From contig NZ_JAAAHS010000035.1 of the NCBI RefSeq assembly GCF_009908195.1, positions 1 through 32,171 of the forward strand: a stretch of DNA of 32,171 nucleotides, written 5' to 3'. Under the pieces are notes generated by a model, which had not been told where the DNA came from, did not search any database, and saw only the letters and a list, made by a program, of their open reading frames with translations. This DNA is from Streptomyces boluensis (GTDB lineage: Bacteria; Actinomycetota; Actinomycetes; Streptomycetales; Streptomycetaceae). The position numbers were made by a program, and so were the translations under genes. Positions 32,092 to 32,171 of this stretch are shown here, piece by piece; position 1 is the first letter of the stretch; every line of letters starts with the position of its first letter.

Positions 32092-32171
32092 CTCGCAACC
32101 AGGGTAAGGGGTCGCCACGCGCGCGTGCCCGGCTGTTGCCGGGGTCGGGCGGAGGCGGGGGCGGCCGGGTC

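Overview
The window is chromosomal DNA from a high-GC actinobacterium, almost certainly a Streptomyces. The base composition is strongly GC-rich with G/C at third codon positions, GTG starts are common, and the gene order matches the region I recall from S. coelicolor as miaB-miaA-dapF-rshA-hflX ... lexA-nrdR-nrdJ ... rnhB (about SCO5787 to SCO5812; recalled, not searched). I see no tRNA, rRNA, CRISPR array, insertion sequence or phage gene. Most of it is conserved core chromosome with small accessory modules between core genes.

Layout. (1) 172-3705, minus strand: rnhB, an ADP-ribosylglycohydrolase, a histidine phosphatase and a YdbC/DUF4937-like protein. (2) 3851-4378, plus: a lone TerD-family protein, converging on nrdJ through a strong hairpin. 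(3) 4567-9413: the nrdR-nrdJ operon (B12-dependent ribonucleotide reductase and its repressor), divergent from lexA. The shared 465-bp intergenic region carries a good NrdR box, a weaker second one 31 bp away, and a LexA (SOS) box. (4) 9506-17226, minus: a DinG/XPD-type helicase downstream of a three-gene siderophore module (diaminobutyrate-type aminotransferase and two IucA/IucC synthetases). One synthetase reads as frameshifted, and the gaps and one coding loop carry tandem repeats. (5) 17741-20376, plus: two tandem paralogous trypsin-like lipoproteins sharing a Trp-rich module. (6) 20528-28787, minus: hflX, an M1-type metallopeptidase, an RSH-type ppGpp enzyme, dapF, a small membrane protein and miaA. 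(7) 28970-29552, plus: a tiny acidic protein and an MT0933-type antitoxin-like protein with no visible toxin. (8) 29704-32091, minus: a LigB-like protein and miaB.

Functional themes. DNA precursor supply and repair (rnhB, nrdRJ, lexA, helicase) sit next to translation and stress genes (hflX, rsh, miaA, miaB). miaA and miaB act in succession on A37 of tRNA. nrdR and lexA fire divergently from a region with binding sites for both repressors. The siderophore module is the main accessory pathway. It has an aminotransferase but no decarboxylase, N-hydroxylase or acyltransferase, so an intact pathway would most simply use diaminobutyrate itself with a carboxylate such as citrate.

Convergent or strand-switch junctions are marked by long perfect hairpins (4466-4507, 9435-9469, 20409-20456, 29631-29677) that probably terminate transcription from both sides. 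No entirely new system is proven here. The best leads are the incomplete siderophore cluster, the paired Trp-module proteases, the orphan antitoxin-like pair and the altered synthetase site of the RSH protein.
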